From contig CANEZP010000011.1 in NCBI GenBank assembly GCA_947444305.1, positions 62,001 through 126,000 of the forward strand: DNA of 64,000 bases, given 5' to 3'. The first letter of the stretch is position 1. Each line of letters opens with the position of its first letter. This document shows positions 59,685 to 64,000 of this stretch, piece after piece. The notes beneath the pieces were generated by a model that saw only the letters and a list, made by a program, of their open reading frames with translations, was not told the DNA's origin and searched no databases. A program made the position numbers and the translations under genes. Origin of the DNA: Pseudobdellovibrionaceae bacterium. Its GTDB lineage: Bacteria > Bdellovibrionota > Bdellovibrionia > Bdellovibrionales > UBA1609.

Positions 59685-59875
59685 AGTGAACCCCTCGGTG
59701 ATCAAATTCTTTATTCGAGACTTATTTAGTTAAACACAGCCATCACAAAAGCGCTGAACTTTCAGACAACCGTCTAACTAAGGTACGTATCAATTTGAGG
59801 CGACGTTCACGTCCTCGACTAAGGCCGCACCCAAAATTTTATTGTGCCGAAGGGGTAACATTATTAACCTTTCTT

Positions 59876-60778
59876 ATGCTGTGGCTTTTGCTTCTCTCCG
59901 CGAATACTTTTGCTTCATTTTCCTACTTATCGAGCCAGATCGACGAGTCCATAAGTTCCGAGCTGGTGACTTACCTCAATCAGCGAGGTCCGGGTAAAGT
60001 CTCGACTAAGCGGATGGAAAATGAGCCCCTAACCGCGATACTTAAATCTGATTCTTGGATGTCGCAAACGGGCCCGGGCCGCTTCGATCTCGGCTTCGTT
60101 TCGGCGATCTACTCTACGCATGGGCAACAACTCGCCGCGTGGGACGAGAAGGTCGGCATCATCTTAAACAGCGATTGCTCACATCAGGTTGAAAACTGGT
60201 TACCCGAAAAGCAAGCCGCGCAAAGCTGGAAAATAAACGACGAGGAGAAGCAAACACGCGGCGATGTGCCGGGTTGTCTCTTAGAAGCGCTAAAGAACCA
60301 CAAAAAAGAGATCGTCGCGAAAGCCGGAAGTGCCTTGCGAACCAAACTTGACCAGATGGCGAAAAGCAGCGACCGGGCCCGGGCCATGAAATTGGCGACG
60401 TGCCGATCGGGCCGGGGAAGCGAATTCCATCTTAACCTTCGCGATGACGACGGCGCGGATCATGTACTCTCGGGTATGAACGCTAAGCAAAATGGCTTTC
60501 TTCGATTCAATCTCGAAGGCGAGGCTTCGCCCGAAGGATGCCGGGTCTCGCTTAAGAGCACGACCGCCGGCCCGCGCGCACCGAAATACACTTCAAACAT
60601 CAAGCTGAATATGAACGCGAAAACTCCGATGGTTCAGTTCTCGTCTTCCGACGGTAAGAAATTGAATTGTCGAATCGGCGAAGAAGTTTACGAACGGCTA
60701 GCGCGGTGTGAGTTCAAGGCGAAAAGGATTATGACTTCCGAACTGCCGGCCAAAGTTGATTCGGCGACGCAAAAGTAA
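59876..60778 (+). CDS. Secreted protein of unknown function
   Basis: The frame opens at 59795 (TTG), but ATG 59876 gives a clear signal peptide (MLWLLLLSANTFASFSYLSS) and 300 residues. Neither start has a well-placed ribosome site. The mature protein has a helical first part and a beta-rich second part, with cysteines at CSHQ, GCLLE, TCRSG, GCRVS, NCRIG and RCEFK that could form disulfides. No family is recognised. It is convergent with the methyltransferase gene. Confidence 0.6.
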   Translation: MLWLLLLSANTFASFSYLSSQIDESISSELVTYLNQRGPGKVSTKRMENEPLTAILKSDSWMSQTGPGRFDLGFVSAIYSTHGQQLAAWDEKVGIILNSDCSHQVENWLPEKQAAQSWKINDEEKQTRGDVPGCLLEALKNHKKEIVAKAGSALRTKLDQMAKSSDRARAMKLATCRSGRGSEFHLNLRDDDGADHVLSGMNAKQNGFLRFNLEGEASPEGCRVSLKSTTAGPRAPKYTSNIKLNMNAKTPMVQFSSSDGKKLNCRIGEEVYERLARCEFKAKRIMTSELPAKVDSATQK

Positions 60779-60801
60779 AACGCTTCTAAATCATTTCTCC
60801 G

Positions 60802-61452
60802 TCACAACTTTTGAGCGATGGTCAGACCTTCGACGGTCGGGATCAGTGTCGAGTTGTATTTTTTGGGGTCCGCTAGCCGGGCGTTGAACTCTTTCATCAC
60901 GGCGATTTGTTTTTCGCCGATTTGGCGGTCGCGGGTTTCGCCCCAGAACGCGCCGAAAAGAAAAGTGTTGTCGCCGACGATGTAGCCGCCCGGGCGAACG
61001 TTGCGTTCGGCCCAGTCCAAATATTTTACGTAGCCCGCTTTGTCGGCATCGATGAAGACCATGTCGAACGGGCCTTCCACTTCGATGTCGCTGAGCAAGT
61101 CGGCGGCGTCGCCGCTGAGGGCGCACACTTTTTTGCCGGCGTCGAAGCGTGCAAAAAACTTTTGCGCGATGGCGAAGTTCACCGGGTTTTTTTCCAGTGA
61201 CCAGATTTGCCCGTCGTCCGGCAGCACCTTGGCCAGCGCCAGCGCCGAGTAGCCGAACAGCATCCCTACCTCGACGATTTTTTTCACGCCCGTTGCGCGC
61301 ACGAGGAACTGAAGGATCCGCGCTTCGCTTCCCGAGACCGACATGTGATCAAGATTGTGCCGGTGCAGCTCCGCACGAATCTCGGTCAATTCGGAATCGG
61401 CTAAACCAAATGTTTCATTCAAATATTTTTGTTGGGGCGTTTCGGTGTCCAT
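60802..61452 (-). CDS. SAM-dependent O-methyltransferase (class I, caffeoyl-CoA type)
   Basis: The 216-residue cytoplasmic enzyme has the SAM motif IVEVGMLFGYSALALAKVL, the acidic ribose-binding position in WSLEKNPVNFAIA, and the metal-binding Asp in DMVFIDADKAGYVKYLDW. GGYIVGDNTFLFG follows. Small bacterial members methylate catechol-like hydroxyls, and the substrate here is unknown. Confidence 0.92.
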   Translation of the reverse strand: MDTETPQQKYLNETFGLADSELTEIRAELHRHNLDHMSVSGSEARILQFLVRATGVKKIVEVGMLFGYSALALAKVLPDDGQIWSLEKNPVNFAIAQKFFARFDAGKKVCALSGDAADLLSDIEVEGPFDMVFIDADKAGYVKYLDWAERNVRPGGYIVGDNTFLFGAFWGETRDRQIGEKQIAVMKEFNARLADPKKYNSTLIPTVEGLTIAQKL

Positions 61453-61517
61453 GGTTCATAAATACAGCATAAAAGTTTGTTCGGTGCTATGGTGCAAAGC
61501 CTCATGAGTGATTTCAA

Positions 61518-62177
61518 ATGAGTAAAGTTCAACTCGTTATTTTTGACTTCGACGGCACCCTCGTCGACACCGCGCCCGATTTAATTCGTGCGACAAACTT
61601 TTACCTTGAGGCGCAAGGGCTCGATCCGTTGCCCGAAGCGCGCATCCGCGCCGAGATCGGCATGGGTTTACGCAAACTCATCAACGACCTCATGCCGCAA
61701 GAAGGTATGGACGACGAACGCCGCCGCCAGATCGAGGGTGAATTCCTAGCCACCTACGACCGTGAATATTTGCACAGCCCGACGCTGTTCGACGGTGCCC
61801 GCGAGTTTTTGACCGAGTGGGAGGGACAGATCGCGATCGTGAGTAACAAGCGCATTCGCTACATTCCCCCGATCTTGGAAAAATTAGACCTCCAGCGCCT
61901 GCCGTGGACCTCGATCATCGGGGGCGACACTTACCCCAATATGAAACCACACCCTGAACCTTTTTTAGCCGCGATGGCCGCCGCGGGCGTCACGCCCGAA
62001 GAGACTTTAGTGGTCGGAGACGGGACGCCCGACATCCTGGGCGCGCTCGCGGTCGGATCACGCAGCGTGGCCGTAGATTTTGGGTACCAGAGCCCCGATT
62101 TTCTCATGTCCCTCGGCGCCTGGAAAAGGATCGAAACCTTTCATGATTTGCTCCCGCTCATCCGCACAATAACGTAG
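61518..62177 (+). CDS. HAD phosphatase, phosphoglycolate phosphatase-like
   Basis: The 219-residue HAD-superfamily hydrolase has motif I FDFDGTLVDTAPDL, motif II VSNKRIR, motif III Lys in NMKPHPEPF and motif IV VVGDGTPDILGALAVG. The cap domain and length fit phosphoglycolate phosphatase (Gph), although closely related enzymes with other phosphoester substrates cannot be excluded. Confidence 0.9.
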   Translation: MSKVQLVIFDFDGTLVDTAPDLIRATNFYLEAQGLDPLPEARIRAEIGMGLRKLINDLMPQEGMDDERRRQIEGEFLATYDREYLHSPTLFDGAREFLTEWEGQIAIVSNKRIRYIPPILEKLDLQRLPWTSIIGGDTYPNMKPHPEPFLAAMAAAGVTPEETLVVGDGTPDILGALAVGSRSVAVDFGYQSPDFLMSLGAWKRIETFHDLLPLIRTIT

Positions 62178-62255
62178 TGCTTCACCCCACCCTAGTTTTT
62201 GACTAACGCTCAGGTTTAACGCTACACAACAATGTCCATAACGGAGGCACCCTAC

Positions 62256-64000
62256 ATGTTGACCAGATTTCTCGTTATCTTCAGCGCTTCGCTGTTCTTG
62301 AGCTATTGCACCAGAGGTTCGAAAGTTTCCGAAAATTCGATTCAGTTTCCGATGAAAATGAATCTCTCGTCGCTCGATCCCGCGCAAGCCTCGAACGAAG
62401 CGACCAACGAGGTCGGCCCGAACATCAACGAGACTCTTCTCCAATATAATTACTTGAAACGGCCCCTTACGGTCGAGCCCCTCCTCGCCGCGACGATGCC
62501 CACCGTTTCCAAAGACGGTCTGGTGCACACTTTCAAAATCAAGCCCGGTGTTCGCTTTCACGACGATGCTGCGTTTAAAGACGGCAAAGGCCGCGAGCTC
62601 GTGGCCGCTGATTTTATTTACGCTTGGAAACGCCTGGCCGATCCCAAATCGAAATCCGAAGGCTGGTGGATTTTCGACGGCAAGATCAAGGGCTTCAACG
62701 AATGGCGCGATAAACTCACCAAGGGTGAAGCCACTTACGAAACGGCGATCGAAGGGTTGCAAACCCCCGATGACCACACCATCGTCATCACGCTTTCGAA
62801 ACCTTATTATCAACTCTACTACGTGCTGACGATGATCTACTCTTCGCCCGTGCCGAAAGAAGCCGTCGATAAATACGGCGCCGAATTTTTGAATCACCCC
62901 GTCGGCACCGGCCCGTTCGTGTTCGTTAATTGGATCCGCGGCAACAAAGTTGTTTTGAAACGCAACCCGACCTACCACGGAAGCCTTTACCCGTCCGCGG
63001 GTGAACCCGGTGATCAAGAAGCCGGCCTCCTTGCCGACGCGGGCAAACCGCTTCCCTTCGTTGACGAACTGATTTTTCACGAAGTTCCCGAAGACCAGCC
63101 CCGTTGGTTGAACATGATGCGCGGAAATTTCGACATCTCCGAGATTCCTAAAGATTCCTTCGACGGCGCGGTCGGCCCCGACAAAGAACTTAAGGCCGAT
63201 ATGAAAGCCAAGGGCTTCGAGCTTAAGAAATATAAAGTTCAAGAAGTCGTCTACATGGGCATCAATATGGACGACCCCGTCCTCGGCAAAAACCGCAATC
63301 TTCGCACGGCGCTCTGCTACGCATACGATCAGAAGACTCCGATTGAACGTTTCTACAACGGCCGCGCCATCGTCGCGCACTCGATGATCGGCCCCGACAT
63401 GGATGGCTACGACGAGAGCTTCAAACTTCCCTGCAAAGAGTACTCGCTCGAAAAAGCAAAAGAGTATTTGAAAAAAGCAGGCTTCCCCGACGGCAAAGGT
63501 TTAGAGCCGATCGAATACTCGTTTCCGACAAGCGCGACCGGCCGTCAGTTCGGCGAGTACGTGCAAGAGCAATTCGGCAAGATCGGCGTGAAGACCGTTT
63601 TGACCGGAAATTCGTGGCCGCAATTCCAAGATCGTTTGCGCAATAAAAAAGCGCAGATGTTCGGTATCGCGTGGGGCGCCGATTATCCCGACGCCGAGAA
63701 CATGATGCAGCTGCTTTACGGACCGAACGTTTCGCCCGGCCCGAACAGCGCCAACTTCAAGAATAAAGAGTTCGATAAACTTTATGAAGAAGCTTCGAAA
63801 ATGCCCCCGGGCGAGGCCCGCACCGTCGCGTACAAAAAGATGCGCGACATTTTTGCCGCCGAGCTTCCGTGGATCCCGACCGTTCACCGTTTGGGCTTCC
63901 AACTTTCGCACGGCTGGGTTGAGAATTTGAAACCGAATAAAACTCTGCCCAACCCTTTCAAATACATGAAAGTGAATTTGGAAAAGAAAAAAGCGCTGAA
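62256..64000 (+). CDS. Peptide ABC transporter substrate-binding lipoprotein, cut at right edge
   Basis: An open frame runs from ATG 62256 (GGAGG at 8 nt) to the window end, giving 581 complete codons. The product begins MLTRFLVIFSASLFLSYC, a lipoprotein-like signal with a slightly unusual LSYC box. It then follows the family 5 solute-binding (OppA/DppA) layout: NLSSLDPAQASNEA, GLVHTFKIKPGVRFHDDA, HPVGTGPFVFVNWIRG and the late FGIAWGADYPDAENMMQLLYGP. It binds oligopeptides outside the inner membrane for ABC import. The permease and ATPase genes would lie beyond the window. Confidence 0.92.
   Translation, partial: MLTRFLVIFSASLFLSYCTRGSKVSENSIQFPMKMNLSSLDPAQASNEATNEVGPNINETLLQYNYLKRPLTVEPLLAATMPTVSKDGLVHTFKIKPGVRFHDDAAFKDGKGRELVAADFIYAWKRLADPKSKSEGWWIFDGKIKGFNEWRDKLTKGEATYETAIEGLQTPDDHTIVITLSKPYYQLYYVLTMIYSSPVPKEAVDKYGAEFLNHPVGTGPFVFVNWIRGNKVVLKRNPTYHGSLYPSAGEPGDQEAGLLADAGKPLPFVDELIFHEVPEDQPRWLNMMRGNFDISEIPKDSFDGAVGPDKELKADMKAKGFELKKYKVQEVVYMGINMDDPVLGKNRNLRTALCYAYDQKTPIERFYNGRAIVAHSMIGPDMDGYDESFKLPCKEYSLEKAKEYLKKAGFPDGKGLEPIEYSFPTSATGRQFGEYVQEQFGKIGVKTVLTGNSWPQFQDRLRNKKAQMFGIAWGADYPDAENMMQLLYGPNVSPGPNSANFKNKEFDKLYEEASKMPPGEARTVAYKKMRDIFAAELPWIPTVHRLGFQLSHGWVENLKPNKTLPNPFKYMKVNLEKKKAL

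Noticed and set aside
62058-63380. 440-codon minus-strand frame at the right edge
   Set aside because: It lies opposite the clearly recognisable peptide-binding lipoprotein and has no family signature or ribosome site.

Overview
The window reads as a chromosomal stretch of a Gram-negative bacterium with a double membrane and a very lipoprotein-rich envelope. The most likely source is a member of Bdellovibrionota (a Bdellovibrio-like predator or relative). Supporting this are the divIVA-proC-yggS-maf block, the vWA lipoprotein whose lipobox region reads VFQNCAQP, the large number of secreted proteins and FHA-domain proteins of no recognised family, and a solitary tadC. The assignment is inferred from gene content, not from an rRNA gene. 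No rRNA, tRNA, CRISPR array, insertion sequence or replication origin was seen. Genes are densely packed on both strands, with many 1-25 bp overlaps that suggest translational coupling.

Layout. 1-9.5 kb: a cut-off lipoprotein, a secreted protein, valS with an OmpR-type regulator, tandem PspC, a rhodanese without its cysteine, an MFS exporter, then an operon of outer-membrane protein, FHA-RDD protein and VanX-type dipeptidase. 9.6-14.6 kb: the most striking part, a compact and apparently undescribed RiPP-type peptide locus. It has a 40-residue lysine-rich precursor, an attenuating terminator, an HExxH peptide-modifying enzyme, a cupin-like metalloprotein, an ABC exporter with a degenerate signature motif, an unrecognised 343-residue protein and a lipoprotein. 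14.8-17.6 kb (minus): divIVA, proC, yggS, maf. 17.6-24.2 kb (plus): tadC, a DUF192 protein, three FHA membrane proteins (two with TPR-like tails) and a PP2C-fold protein that has lost its metal ligands. This looks like one FHA-scaffold complex tied to a Tad-type machine. 24.3-28.3 kb: an STT3-like/TPR membrane protein, a membrane-anchored pseudo-receiver and a radical SAM protein. 28.3-31.2 kb: a sulfatase-fold lipoprotein divergent from exbBD.

31.4-35.9 kb (minus): lipA, a lipoyl E2, lpdA and lipB make and use lipoate. The matching AceE-type E1 stands alone at 55.1-57.9 kb. 36-40.5 kb: sfsA, an orphan XRE-type regulator with a 65-bp inverted-repeat element upstream, a DsbA-like lipoprotein and three envelope proteins. 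40.6-48.1 kb (plus): a CTP-dependent lipid-kinase-like protein, pssA, asd, a CFI-box secreted protein, an outer-membrane protein, another secreted protein, truA, rplM and rpsI. 48.2-54.5 kb: a trypsin-like lipoprotein protease, a proline-rich ankyrin lipoprotein, a tiny membrane peptide, an M23 peptidase, an active PP2C phosphatase and a TonB-like protein. 54.5-64 kb: a MobA-like protein, aceE, a vWA lipoprotein, an O-methyltransferase, a HAD phosphatase and a peptide-binding lipoprotein cut by the right edge.

Two convergent intergenic spacers (about 14.69 and 31.34 kb) share a 32-bp sequence with one mismatch, which no gene explains.
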